DNA from: Balanoglossus misakiensis
Taxonomy: Eukaryota; Hemichordata
Reading direction: 5' to 3'
Length of the DNA stretch: 64,000 nt
Assembly: GCA_040954595.2 (NCBI GenBank)
Contig: CM082577.2
Span: 4,588,001 to 4,652,000, forward strand
Shown here: piece after piece, positions 32,401-51,900 of the stretch
Position numbering within the stretch: the first letter of the stretch is position 1
Layout of the letters: each line of letters opens with the position of its first letter
Program-made: the position numbers and the translations under genes
The notes under the pieces: model-generated
Told to the model about the DNA's origin: nothing
Seen by the model: only the letters and a program-made list of their open reading frames with translations
The model's database searches: none

Positions 32401-35349
32401 TGGTCATTTTTTTTTCGCGGTTCACTTGAATACGGAGTGCTCAGGAGAGAGAAAGATAAACTCGCTAAAACCGTGTCTTTCCGTCCGCATGACCAACCAA
32501 GGAGCGAAAAGTCGTTATTTGGGCCGTAATAAAACGTTTTTGTCGTCGATGAGTGAATAAAGAACGGTCAGATCGTTGCAGGACAGGGAACTCTTATTTG
32601 CACCGCAGTGGGACAGGGAACTCTTATTTGCACCGCTGCGGTGCAAATAAGATCATGGTAGTTGTGATGCAATATAGTGCGGTAAATTTCCGACTATTTT
32701 AGTACACATCGTGGTGGCGAAGGGTACAGGAAGGCTAGCCTTTTACCTGAAGGTGTCAACTGATGTTGGTTCGAGACCATTTTTTTCTATTTCTTTTCTT
32801 TTTTGAGAACTTTTAACAACATTATTAATGTAATTTTTTTTTCATTTCAATATCTACGCTGCGTTTTTTATCTGTCGGGTATAAGAAACATGCAGGGAAA
32901 CTTGGTCATTTTTTTTTCGCGGTTCACTTGAATACGGAGTGCTCAGGAGAGAGAAAGATAAACTCGCTAAAACCGTGTCTTTCCGTCCGCATGACCAACC
33001 AAGGAGCGAAAAGTCGTTATTTGGGCCGTAATAAAACGTTTTTGTCGTCGATGAGTGAATAAAGAACGGTCAGATCGTTGCAGGACAGGGAACTCTTATT
33101 TGCACCGCAGTGGGACAGGGAACTCTTATTTGCACCGCTGCGGTGCAAATAAGAATTTGCACCGCTGCGGTGCAAATAAGATCATGGTAGTTGTGATGCA
33201 ATATAGTGCGGTAAATTTCCGACTATTTTAGTACACATCGTGGTGGCGAAGGGTACAGGAAGGCTAGCCTTTTACCTGAAGGTGTCAACTGATGTTGGTT
33301 CGAGACCATTTTTTTCTATTTCTTTTTTTTGTGAGAACTTTTAACAACATTATTAATGTAATTTTTTTTTCATTTCAATATCTACGCTGCGTTTTTTATC
33401 TGTCGGGTATAAGAAACATGCAGGGAAACTTGGTCATTTTTTTTTCGCGGTTCACTTGAATACGGAGTGCTCAGGAGAGAGAAAGATAAACTCGCTAAAA
33501 CCGTGTCTTTCCGTCCGCATGACCAACCAAGGAGCGAAAAGTCGTTATTTGGGCCGTAATAAAACGTTTTTGTCGTCGAGGAGTGAATAAAGAACGGTCA
33601 GATCGTTGCAGGACAGGGAACTCTTATTTGCACCGCAGTGGGACAGGGAACTCTTATTTGCACCGCTGCGGTGCAAATAAGAATTTGCACCGCTGCGGTG
33701 CAAATAAGATCATGGTAGTTGTGATGCAATATAGTGCGGTAAATTTCCGACTATTTTAGTACACATCGTGGTGGCGAAGGGTACAGGAAGGCTAGCCTTT
33801 TACCTGAAGGTGTCAACTGATGTTGGTTCGAGACCATTTTTTTCTATTTCTTTTTTTTTGTGAGAACTTTTAACAACATTATTAATGTAATTTTTTTTTT
33901 CATTTCAATATCTACGCTGCGTTTTTTATCTGTCGGGTATAAGAAACATGCAGGGAAACTTGGTCATTTTTTTTCGCGGTTCACTTGAATACGGAGTGCT
34001 CAGGAGAGAGAAAGATAAACTCGCTAAAACCGTGTCTTTCCGTCCGCATGACCAACCAAGGAGCGAAAAGTCGTTATTTGGGCCGTAATAAAACGTTTTT
34101 GTCGTCGAGGAGTGAATAAAGAACGGTCAGATCGTTGCAGGACAGGGAACTCTTATTTGCACCGCAGTGGGACAGGGAACTCTTATTTGCACCGCTGCGG
34201 TGCAAATAAGAATTTGCACCGCTGCGGTGCAAATAAGATCATGGTAGTTGTGATGCAATATAGTGCGGTAAATTTCCGACTTTTTTAGTACACATCGTGG
34301 TGGCGAAGGGTACAGGAAGGCTAGCCTTTTACCTGAAGCTGTCAACTGATGTTGGTTCGAGACCATTTTTTTATATTTCTTTTTTTTGTGAGAACTTTTA
34401 ACAACATTATTAATGTTTGTTTTTTTTCATTTCAATATCTACGCTGCGTTTTTTATCTGTCGGGTATAAGAAACATGCAGGGAAACTTGGTCATTTTTTT
34501 TCGCGGTTCACTTGAATACGGAGTGCTCAGGAGAGAGAAAGATAAACTCGCTAAAACCGTGTCTTTCCGTCCGCATGACCAACCAAGGAGCGAAAAGTCG
34601 TTATTTGGGCCGTAATAAAACGTTTTTGTCGTCGAGGAGTGAATAAAGAACGGTCAGATCGTTGAAGGACAGGGAACTCTTATTTGCACCGCAGTGGGAC
34701 AGGGAACTCTTATTTGCACCGCTGCGGTGCAAATAAGAATTTGCACCGCTGCGGTGCAAATAAGATCATGGTAGTTGTGATGCAATATAGTGCGGTAAAT
34801 TTCCGACTTTTTTAGTACACATCGTGGTGGCGAAGGGTACAGGAAGGCTAGCCTTTTACCTGAAGCTGTCAACTGATGTTGGTTCGAGACCATTTTTTTA
34901 TATTTCTTTTTTTTGTGAGAACTTTTAACAACATTATTAATGTTTTTTTTTTCATTTCAATATCTACGCTGCGTTTTTTATCTGTCGGGTATAAGAAACA
35001 TGCAGGGAAACTTGGTCATTTTTTTTCGCGGTTCACTTGAATACGGCGTGCTCAGGAGAGAGAAAGATAAACTCGCTAAACCGTGTCTTTCCGTCCGCAT
35101 GACCAACCAAGGAGCGAAAAGTCGTTATTTGGGCCGTAATAAAACGTTTTTGTCGTCGAGGAGTGAATAAAGAACGGTCAGATCGTTGCAGGACAGGGAA
35201 CTCTTATTTGCACCGCAGTGGGACAGGGAACTCTTATTTGCACCGCTGCGGTGCAAATAAGAATTTGCACCGCTGCGGTGCAAATAAGATCATGGTAGTT
35301 GTGATGCAATATAGTGCGGTAAATTTCCGACTTTTCTAGTACACATCGT
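26463..35349. repeat. Satellite array, about 17 tandem units of ~529 bp
   Basis: A head-to-tail array of about 8.9 kb. The marker GGTTCGAGACC starts at 27007, 27534, 28062, 28564, 29091, 29620, 30148, 30676, 31206, 31735, 32265, 32768, 33297, 33825, 34354 and 34881, with a variant first copy at 26461. Spacing is 527-530 bp except two units of 502-503 bp. Most differences are in T-run length; otherwise units are nearly identical, with the first unit most diverged. Each unit has a T-rich stretch, a conserved central block (ACCAACCAAGGAGCGAAAAG), AATAAAGAACGG, a cluster of TTATTTGCACCGC palindromes, and GGCGAAGGGTACAGGAAGG. The short open frames inside shift with T-run length between units, so I do not call them genes. 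Confidence 0.97.
27300..27425. repeat. Palindromic module within the satellite unit (example unit)
   Basis: In each unit TTATTTGCACCGC is followed after a single T by its mirror GCGGTGCAAATAA, a 27-bp odd palindrome. This palindrome usually occurs twice in a row, preceded by a half-site (TTATTTGCACCGCAGTGGG). The two short units (27535-28564 interval end and 32265-32768) lack exactly one 27-bp palindrome, which explains 529 versus 502. Confidence 0.85.
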
Positions 35350-36701
35350 TATTGTCATCGATATATACAGGTGGGCAGGTTTCTTTTTGATTGGTACACC
35401 CAGCTTAGCCAGGGCGATGGATTTAATACTTGAATTTTTGCCGTAAGGTGGCGCTGTAGTGTGCTAGACTGTCACACTGTCGTCACTGCTGCACCGTTTG
35501 ACATCCTGCATATCTGGTCAAGAAGATTGAGACTGCATTGTAAAAGGACGGAACAAATGCATAGTACATTGTACTTCCATCATTCAGTTTTGGCCAATAC
35601 CAAATTTTGTGTTGTAACGTTATCACATGTTTATGTTCATGTACATGGTATGAATTGAGTTGTGAAAATGGGTGATTCGGTATATATGTATTTCAGAACA
35701 ACATAAATAATCTATCAAAAGAAACCAAAATAGCTAAAAAACAATGTCAGAGAAAAGAGAGCGAATTTACCCCTTTGTTATACCGAACCCGATCACAATA
35801 GCCGAGAACGCCAACAGGTAGCGCGTCGGTTACATAATTTCTAAGTACACGTACAACTGGCCATTTACAGTAACACTCTACGACTCTATTAAACGGGATT
35901 GTTACAAAACAGTGTTAAAATATTTGCTCTTCAACTGTGTGCTGGCTCGTTTGCTTATAACGGACTCCCAGTTCACCAACGGAGAGGTAACTCTTGGAAT
36001 TTCACAGGATACCACCTCTACAAACATTGCATTCCGGTTTTAGTGTTAACGTTCCGGGTCTCTTTTCTTCAGAATAGCTGGTGAAAAACAATCTAGTAGT
36101 TCTTTCGAGCGTCTTTGCCTAGCAACCGAGGTATAAACGCTCGGTTCACGATGATGACTTACAATGTACACCGTCAGCAACAATGATGGGGACAATTAGA
36201 ACACAGAATAAATATGCAAAACAAAAGCTGGTAACTTTCCAGCCGTATACAGTCGGGCTTAATTTGAAGGGATATCTCTCAGAGGGAGGCGGGTCCTCTG
36301 CAGTTGTGTTGTCTCAAGTTCTGTCCAATGCGCGGCTCAATCGCTGTCCCTAGCCCAGAGGCAGTCCTTCACTGGAGATAGTTAAAAACAAGTGAGGCTT
36401 TCCGAGTCTCTGAAAGAACGCAAGGAATACGGGGGTTGTTCATGAATGGCGTTCAGACAACACGACACGACATAAGAACGTTACATGCACGTTTTTTCGG
36501 CTAAAATTCGTCCACTTTTTAAATTTGGTGAAATCCCAATATACTTCCAAGCGCTCGGGCAGATACAACAGAATACCGGAGACTATACTTTAATGAAAAG
36601 ACATTCCGGGGAACGTCCGATGACCGGGCACTTTTTTATTGTTAATTGCAAACCTTTGAGGGAACCAAGTCGAGTTGAATCGTATAGCTGAAGGCGTAAT
36701 A
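35350..36701. other. Region between satellite and CNBD2-like exon 1A
   Basis: No gene is supported. The sequence is unique-looking and of mixed composition, and its right end (about 36200-36700) may be the promoter of the first candidate exon. Confidence 0.5.
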
Positions 36702-37193
36702 ATGTACAGCATCCCCAATCACAAGCGACATCTTCTGGACTACGGATCACTGCCAAAACTGGAGAAGGTTCCTGTGCGGATGGCGGCGACTCGACGGAGT
36801 CTCCCCGGGACAGGTTTTTACCTGAACACGGCGGCGGCGGCGACCAGGGATACGGAAGCGCGACGGAGGAGTTCCGGCGATTGGAATTACCACTCGGCCG
36901 CGACCAAGAGAAGAGGCCCGCTCGACCCGTGGTACGTAGAGCACCAAAGGCGAAACTCCCTGGTCTCGCAGAGACGATTTCTGGAGTACGGCAGGCTGAG
37001 CGTAAGCCGCGCGTCGTCGGTCGACCGAAGGGGAAGCACCGCGGGTTCGTCCTCAGCGGGCCAACAACCGGGCGCCACCTCGCGCAGGAGTTTCAGGTCT
37101 CTCGGCAGGAAAGTGACCATCCTGGGAGCATTTTCCAGGAGAGCTCGAAGATTCGGCAAGTCAGGAATATCAAGTGAATCCACTAAACCGGAG
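36702..37193 (+). CDS. Candidate first coding exon 1A of the CNBD2-like gene
   Basis: ATG at 36702 opens 164 codons ending in KPE|GTGAGT, a strong donor in phase 0. Phase 0 matches the acceptor at 44964. The peptide is basic and Ser/Arg-rich, with two similar motifs (HLLDYGSLPKLEK and RFLEYGRLSVSR), many RRxS sites that resemble basophilic-kinase targets, and a Lys/Arg-rich end. The high CG content contrasts with the surrounding AT-rich DNA. It may be an alternative first exon to the one at 42932, or a separate upstream exon. Cyclic-nucleotide-related function is inferred only from the downstream exons. Confidence 0.55.
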
Positions 37194-42931
<5,738 letters not shown>

Positions 42932-45900
42932 ATGCCGGCTGTGAGTACACCAGACGATCGGAGACGGGAGAGCCCAGGGCTCCAGTCACCGATTTTCAAT
43001 TTTTCCTCGCCGGTTCCCATCACTAGGAACTGGAGTCCTGGGAACGGTGCTTCGAGCCCGGCAACCAATGGATTACCAACCAGGCAGAAATCATTGGACG
43101 CGGTGAATGGATATGTTGCAAGGAGGGAATCAAGCTCGGCTAGCAACGCCGGACCGAGTCGTTCAGCCTCCGACCTGTCACAGACGAACCGATCCCCGAG
43201 TAGGCTGTCCGTGCCCGGCATTAAATTACCACAGGGGGAAGACGCGACGATTCGTCGTGCAAGTGTAACTTTCGTCCTGCCGAGCTCCAGAGAGTCGCTG
43301 AGACTTGGCAGTCCGTCCAGGTTGGAGGAGTCCGACCCGCGCTGTCTCTCACCGAGCCTTCCAGTCTCCCGTAGCAACAGTACAGGTTCCCTCTCCCCGG
43401 TCAGGAGAGGGTCTCTCCGTCCAGCCTCCCAGGAACGACTATCCCCGTCCAGTACCAAAAGCGGGAGTCCACAGCGCCCAAGTCTCTCGGAGCGACGCAG
43501 CTCGTCTTTTTACGCGGGGCGAACGAGCGGGAAAGGACAGAACATCCTGGAGCTTTTACCGGACAGACTCGAGGCCACATCTTCGTCGGACCGCCGTAGG
43601 GGTTCATCGGCGACCAGTCTCGATATTCCGTCGCGGCAGTACCTGCGGCGGCGGCGACGATCGAGAGTTCCGGACCCGACACCGTTGGCAGTAACACCGG
43701 GTTTGTCAACGCAGGTGAACGCGATGGACGAAGTTTCAGAGGTTGGTTAGCGGTGTTCACATGAAATTGTCTTTAATACCTACATATACAGATACACACT
43801 CTAGATTGCGTGGTTCTAATGTTACAAATCTCAAAATCTTCACTGAACGACACTCCCTTGTGTTTCGAACGATAGCAATATACTGGTAAATCATTGCAGC
43901 GAACCTTGCGGGCTTGCAATGTCTGAGTAGCTCAAACAAACAGTACATGTATGTTCTGGTTTACTTCGGGGCTTTTCGAAATGCTTTCGTTTTAATTGTT
44001 TTTCCGTCTGGAAAGTCACCCTTCAGCTGTCTGAAGTTTGCCTACGATGTTCAGTTTGTGCAGTCGGTCCTTGGAAGTCACGGTTTTCCAGTGACTCCTC
44101 TACAGTGAAACGATAGTCATCAGTCGGAGGGCTGCGTTCTCACGTGACAATAGTTTGTCAAATTGATAATTTACCGCATCAAAACACCCATGCACATTTC
44201 ATCATCTATTATAGTCGTTATGGCTGGAACATGCATCTTAAGAATTAATGTGTACAGCGGTCTCTTACGGACGACCTGTTGTCTAGCATATTCTCATTAT
44301 AAAAAGCTGACTATAATGACATTTTACGGGTTATTAATTTGGACAGAATTTCAGAAAGAAGGCATTCATCACAATGACGCACACTCAATTCATGCGCGCC
44401 AGCGCAATTGTCACCAATTCCACGCTGAACGAAATAATCAAAATGTCTATTTTATGTGGTCGTCGATGAATACGGCTTTTTGTACACCTTTATCTACATT
44501 ATCTATTAAACATCGTGTAATTGCGACTCACCTTTTACCAACATCATTATGAACAGAACAAATTATGAATTGACGAATGTCCCATAAATATAACGATGTA
44601 TTTATCTATATGTTTCTCTCTGTGTTGTGGAAGGTACATGTATCCTCTCATTATCATCACGTCAGTAAACCTTCTGAGAGGTATTCACCATAAACAGAAT
44701 GACACCTCGCCAGCACTATTGTTGCTATAATGTAGTTTCAATCCAGATACAACCCACGTCTGACCACTATGTGCCGAGCAACGCCACCCTTCTGCGTGAC
44801 GACATTTTTGTTGGATATTGATCAGGCAGCGACTCCAAACTTTGCGAAGTACTAAACACACACCTCAAATGCCCCAACCCACTGTTGATTTGGACAGTGG
44901 ATTCCAATGGGATTCTATTCCTCTCGTGTGATATTTTCTTCGTCTGTTTTTTTTTCCTTGCAGATTTCTCTAATTGATCGTTTTCGCCGTGCTGCCAATA
45001 CCGTCTACGTCTGCGCAGTGCTGTCAAAACGGGGAAATAGAAGGTTAGTCAATATTACTGATAACTAGGTTGTTCAACACGTTCTGAACGGCATTCACTA
45101 GTTGAAAGTTGAAACAATAGACAAACGCTTATGCAATTCAAAAGTAGAGTTCGGGTTTTAATTCCAAAAGAGCAAATTTCGACTGGGATATTTGAATGAA
45201 GAATGAAGTTTCAAGCTCTATATTCGTTATGTGCACATCAAAGAAAACAAAAAATACGTTACCTGTAATATTAACTTTATTAATGCTTCCTGCAAATTGA
45301 AAAAAAAAAACTTATGCAATTTCAATATTCTAGACTAATCTTACTTAAGTAATACTTACACAGAACGTTTATGATGTGACAACGTTCTACATATAGTGAC
45401 ATAGGAGGGTTTCTACCGACGCTTTAAAATCCAGCGTATTCAATTCAGCCCGCACGCGTCTGTTGACATGGAAACAACAAAATGTTATTGCAAGGGCGGG
45501 ACGGTTCACGGAGTCCAAACTATTTGGTGCGCGATTCACATTATTTATGTCTAAGTCAGCATTTATGTAGAAGTCTGATTCCACTCGACGACCCGCTTCT
45601 GTTTAAGCCACCACATAGATGCGTTGGACGAGCCTATTTTGCCGACAGTGAACACTAACAAGAATCAATGTTTTTTATTTCTGAAAGCTAAAGTGTGAGG
45701 TGTAGATTTCACGCACGCCCAACAAATACGCGAAAAACACTCGTGACCAGAAACTTGATTAACGGCGAAAACGAAGTGTAATGACGGCTTCACGACTTTG
45801 GCCCATTTGCCTCTGTAAGAGGTCCAAATTGACCACAGAAAACACTGGATTCGGACCAAACCATGATGTTAAAAATAATAAATCTGTCGATTCGGTGTTC

Positions 45901-48900
45901 GCATAGATGTAGCCATGGCAATAAAATGTTTTCGATTACACCTACACGAGATTTCACCATTTGTCACGCGTCAAGAATGGGCGTTGTCAAACCTTTTAGA
46001 TATAAGCATGTATAAATATAGTTCTTATAGCTATGGGAATAGCAGAATATTAAATAACAACACGACCAGTCCCCCATGCCCCCCTGGCCCTAAGTCTGTT
46101 TGATTCCCGGGGTGCAGTCCGAACGTCCATTGTAAAAGGTACTCCGGTAGCCCGCCTCGGAATATAAGTCAATAACTACCGGTTATTGCTGAGAAAACAC
46201 GCCGCTTGAACGTTGTTGTCCGTTGCCACAAGTGCACTTGCCAACAACCACTGTCCACTGTGGAATTCTACCCTTACCGAATTGACTCCCTAAAGATGAA
46301 CAAAAGTAAGCATTAAAGCGACATAGCGATTGTTTGCTTTCTACACGCCGTGTACACATCCCTACAAGAGGCCCTTGTCCGCGCGGTAATAGTAGGCGTG
46401 ATTTCAACTGCATTTCTGTCGATGAAAGTGCCCAGTGGCCGGTGGAGAACGGGAGCTTTTGTTGCGAGTCAATGGGAACGTTTGAGGGCCTACGAGATTA
46501 ACAAACAGGGCAACGTAAAAGAAGCGACTCTCTTGGGCACTTTGTGCGTGTTCTCAGTGAAGAGAGTTTTGTTTTCTTACCCAGGTTTGTTTGCATTGCG
46601 ACTGACAAACTCGGAATTCGTCAGAATCGAATCATTAGCTCAGGAGAACTTTCTGGCACTTGAAAACATAGGGGGGGGGGGGGGGTTGCGAGGATTCAAG
46701 CCAAAAACTAGTTGCAGTTCGATGACAAAGAACTTTTTTATCGAGATCTCAGAAACGCAAATGGAACAAAATTATCGAGGTTCCTGTATCGAAAGCAGTG
46801 CCGCTCCACGCCTGCGCACAAAGCTATGGAGTTTACTCTGTCCTCTTTAATTAAAGCGTGTGTGTGTGCCTCTTTCCAGTTTACGATTGACTTTATGTTT
46901 CCAAAGTTGAGATCAAACACTTCACTGCGGCTCTTTACATCACAACACAAACACAGGTGGTCGTGGAACTGTTCGTTATGTGCCGCATCCCGGTACCGGT
47001 TGTTTTGGCTCTTCTCGCTGCGCTTTCTTTCCCGTTTTCCGACAATAAAGCAGTCCGAATCTTAGGTACAGAGTTGAAAATGCCCTCGAAATTTTGGTAC
47101 CCCAAGGCACTCCACGAAAACGGGAATAAAGATGTCCGACATCAACTCAAAGTTTCCCCGTAGAAGAGCTATTTTCTGTTCTTGACAGGATCAAAAACTT
47201 CCAAAATTGACCTTTAAACAGCGTTCTCCCTTATTTTCAGGACACAACGAGAAACACGTGACCCTCTGCGAAACCTTCAGACGACAAACGACAATTTTGG
47301 CGGGCTGGCGTTCGACCCGTCCTATTTCAAAGCGAACAGACAGGTACTGACTTTGGCGGCGAACACACATTTATATATCTTATTTTTGCTACGTTAACAT
47401 TAGGCAGAAATTTTGGTTTGTAAGAAATTAATGAAAATGAATCTAAACTGGTCTTCATCCTATTACAGCAAAGGTTGTCAGAAGATGCAAAGAGGATGCT
47501 CACGACCAAAAGTCACCTGCGAACAGAGCGCGACATCAAATACGTTAGTACCCTTAAATCTCCATTGGCTCTAACTTTTGGCTACTTTTTCAAGTATTTT
47601 TGTTCTGCATAATATCGACTGTGGTTCTTATTTGACTGACCAAAACACATTAAATACAGCGTTTGTTTGTTGTTGTTTTTTTCAACTCAACCTACTTGTG
47701 TACAGTCTGCATTGTTAAGTTCAAGAGTGAAGTTTAGTCCAGGCTTGAATTTCTTTTTTTAACAATAATAATTTACAATTTCATTCACAGATGCAAATTG
47801 CCCTTAAAAGTATACAGTCTTTTGCCGAGTATCCAGTGAGAATGCAGCAGAAATTATGCAAAGTCGGCTGGTTGGAAGCGTAAGTTCACTTTTCCACATT
47901 TTGAAAGGGGGGGGGGGGTCGCAGTGAAAAGGTCGAGTCTCTTCAAGCGGGTTCAACGCCCGTTTATATTCCAGTCGTCTGCCAGTTGTTTCTTGTCAAT
48001 GTCAAACGTTCTCCCGCCCATTTCTTGTCAAACTATTATTAGCTTTGCGAGGATTTCTGCGTGTGTGAATATCATAGTTGCTTCGAGATGTCCAGTCTTC
48101 ACAAAACGAGAACACAGCTGGCTAATTTTTTTCCATGATGCTTTCCGAGATATCAATGATGCCATTTTGATAGATAGAGCGGTTTTTTTGGACGGGGCCC
48201 CGAGGCGGTATGCGGGGAGCGACAACTCAGTCTTCTCGTTCCACACGGCTGCCCCCACAAATTGTACCCAGGGCGAAGGCAAAGTCAACAGTAAACTCCA
48301 TTAACGAGTGCACAAAAGACAGGATTGCGCAAATTACCGCAAACACCGCAAATTTTCTCGCGGAGTCCCCCAAAGGTTATCTCAGTGTATCAACCCTTTT
48401 GATCATAGAAACGATGCGTACTTTTTAGGCCCGACTATAAAATGCAGTGAGTGAGTTAAACTGCCGTAAAAGAGTCAGTAATTCCGTCCCATTTCCCGAC
48501 AACAAAAAGTACCACTTGGCAACTCGAAACGTTTTCGAACACTTATCATATCCGTCACGCTTCTGACAGGAATGGAGTCTTCGGTGGCGAAAACACGTCT
48601 CATAATAGGTGCCCATTGTCACTGTAAATTGACAAACAAAGTGAGATTCTGAAATTGACGCGTCATAAATGTTGCGGGCGGTTGTAAAACGCAGTGCCAA
48701 CCGTAGTCACGCATTCAAAAGCGACGCTTAAAATAAAATGATTTCCGCACAAAGTCCCCACCTTACTCACCGACAGAACTCTCAAGTATGTCTCGTTTTG
48801 TTTGATGTCGATCCGATTTCATTTAAGTGTCGCTAAATATGTGAAGACGAAATGTGCCAACAAATCTGAGAAAAGACCGTCGATATATCGTATTTAACCA

Positions 48901-51900
48901 AAACGGAACCCTTCTTGCGTTTTAAATGCAGGTTCGAACCGAATCGCTGTATCATTCGACAAGGACACATCGCGCATGCGTTCTACATCATCTTGTCTGG
49001 CACAGGTAGGAATCATTTACTTCTCTGATTTCTCAAGAAATGTATCTTGAAACGAAGCATGTTGAACATTATACTTTCACATGCGCCTCACACCGGTAGT
49101 TGTTACAGCTTAATGTCAGGGTCAACGATTGGAGGTCACGGTGGTCTTTGAAAGTCAGTGGCTGATAACGGATATTGTAAAAATGAGCTGAAGGCAACAT
49201 GCTCGCAATAGACCCTAAATGGAAGGGTGAACAGATAAAAGCGATGCAAAGTTTCTGATCGTCCGCAACTATCTCTTCTTGTAGTCATGGTGACGGTCAA
49301 TGACGGTGAAAACAGTCGCGTGGTCTGCTTTCTGAAGAGAGGAGACAGTTTCGGGGTGAGTGAACGTCTTCACAACAGACAGGGCAACAGATCTTGCGTG
49401 TGCCTTTCTGTAAAAAAGCGCCCTCATCAAAGCATAATGCCACATCGGCGGACATTTTAACGCTAATACCAGAAGAATGTTTCCATTTGGTGATAATTTG
49501 GTTTTCTTCGCCACAGGAACTTGCCATCCTCCACAAGGAGAAACGAGCGTCGACTGTGATCTCCAGGGACTGCGTCGAATTGTTGGCAATATCGACATCG
49601 GTAAGCAACTCGAGTACGACCTTTCACCCCCACACCGCTGTTCTTCGAATGCTACATATCAGAAATTCACATATCAAACCTATGTGCAGTGTGTTCGGTT
49701 ATCTATTTACCTTGTGGTTTTGGGCCTACAAATCGGAAAGAGTGAGCAAAGGTTTATAAATTTGCTGACATCTGGGTTTTTTTCAGGACTTCGAAGACAT
49801 CTTCATGTGTCAAGGTGGTGTCAAGAACGTCAACGACCCCGACCATCACGAATTTTTAGAATCTTTGGACTTCCTGATGGATTGGCCGATGGACTTGTTG
49901 CTGAAACACCCGAAAGAATGTGTTTTCAATTTCTTCGGGGTAAGTGTACCATGTTGTTGTTGTTATTGTTGTTTTGCGTCGACTTGATCAATATGATGAC
50001 ACTCGCCCAAGAAAATGAGCAGCTTGACTAGAATACGACGGGAAATACGACGAGATTGAAACACAATTTTTTCAGCGCAAGTACCGAAGATGTGAAATGA
50101 TCTCGAGACGATGAACGTTCAATACAAAATGCCCGAGTTCGTGAAAAGTCTTATAACCTAACTCACTTCACAGACCATATTCTATATTTAAAGCTCCCGG
50201 NNNNNNNNNNNNNNNNNNNNNNNNNNNNNNNNNNNNNNNNNNNNNNNNNNNNNNNNNNNNNNNNNNNNNNNNNNNNNNNNNNNNNNNNNNNNNNNNNNNN
50301 AGGGGAGCTGTTGCGTGTTAAAGAAACTACGCAAAGTGAAACCGCATTTGAAGAAAAGACTGAGCGGCAGTGAACAGGACGGTAAGATACCCATGGGCGA
50401 AAACGGATTGGAACTACTTTGTGCTAATAACATCCTATATAAAAAAACATTGTTTAAATTTTATTGTTCATATTGCGAAAAATGTCAATCGAAATCCTAA
50501 CATTTGTTAAAGTGGATCGGTGATGCATGTGAAGATTTTTTTCTTGGAGAGTCATTGCAGATCAGAATTGTCATCGTGTGACGTCACGTTTTGTGTCCGC
50601 AGGAACTCTGAGTCTCATTGAGGCCATCAGCAGCCAGCGACAGAATAACAGGTCGACGTCGTCTTCAGACAAAACGAACGGCGACAACTCTTCGCTCGGT
50701 TCCCACGGCAACGGAACCAGCAGTTCAAACGAGACATCCAGGAGAGACTCGACGAGCAGTCCCATCATGGACAGCGCCAGTTCGAGGATGGCTCTCAGGA
50801 AACGAAGGCTGACATCAACTAAGGTACGTTTTTTGCCTCGTCTCGAACGAGGACATCGCCTGATTGTCCCAATTCTCTGAACGAGGTCGTAACACCCGAG
50901 GCCATGTTGTAATAGTAATTTTTTTAATCAGAAATTAAGAAACACGCTCCAGTGAATGTAACTATCGTTAACGATAGAGGCTTTGAATTTCGGAGATTAT
51001 ACAACTTGTCGGGCAACGAAAAAAGAAAGCAAGCACTCGAAGAAGACTGAATTTCATTCTTAAATTTGCAGTTACAGATTCGAATTAAAATTTGTTTTTG
51101 TTTTTTAAATAAAATGATGTAAAAGCACACTCACGCTAACATAGCGAATGGTTACCTCGTCGCGTTGTCAGGACAACAGCCACGATATGGAGCACGACCA
51201 CCAAATTGGCACACTTAAAATTCAGATTAACTCGACGCTGAATCCACTATAAATACGATACAAATGAGGCGTTCACAAAGAAAAAAGTACAATCGGGGCT
51301 TGCGCGCGACACCTCTTGGGAAATGGGCGCGGGGAAGCAATTCAGTCATTTAGTTAGCGGTTCTGAGTAATTAAAATTGTATTCTCAATTTTGTACGTGT
51401 TTGTAACAATCAATGGATACACCTGATGACCAAGATAAGAAATAATATTCTGTTTTTGCGCCGTGAATGTACTTTGTCAATTATCGATTCTGCTAAACAC
51501 AAGTGATGTTATGCGGTATTATTACACGACCTTGAAGCATTCAAACTTAGAATGCATTATATCTCCACAACGCTAGGGTTTTACCGGCCAGTTCTTTTAA
51601 ACACGGACACAATTATGCTTGAATTCTGCAATGTTTCAGGGAGTGTATCTTTCAACTACGACGTCACTCCAGGAGAAGAAAGAGAAAAAGAAGAAAGGTG
51701 GTAAACTATCCGTCACTAAGAAGGAAGGTCAGTCGCCATTTTGTTTAATACTTTCGTCTATATAGGCTAGAGAGTGATAACTATGTGTGGAGACTTTCCG
51801 GGGCTGCATGACTGTATATTATGCACCTCATGATATACTGTCCCTTTTTCTCTCTCCAGAGGAGGTAATCCCCGAAGGCTTCGTGCAACAAAAACGGACA

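Noticed and set aside
26463-35349. CRISPR-like array
   Set aside because: Units are about 529 bp with no unique spacers, and the genome is animal.
46350-46850. 166-codon plus-strand ORF in a CNBD2-like intron
   Set aside because: It crosses a G12 run, has no domain and starts at a non-ATG codon.
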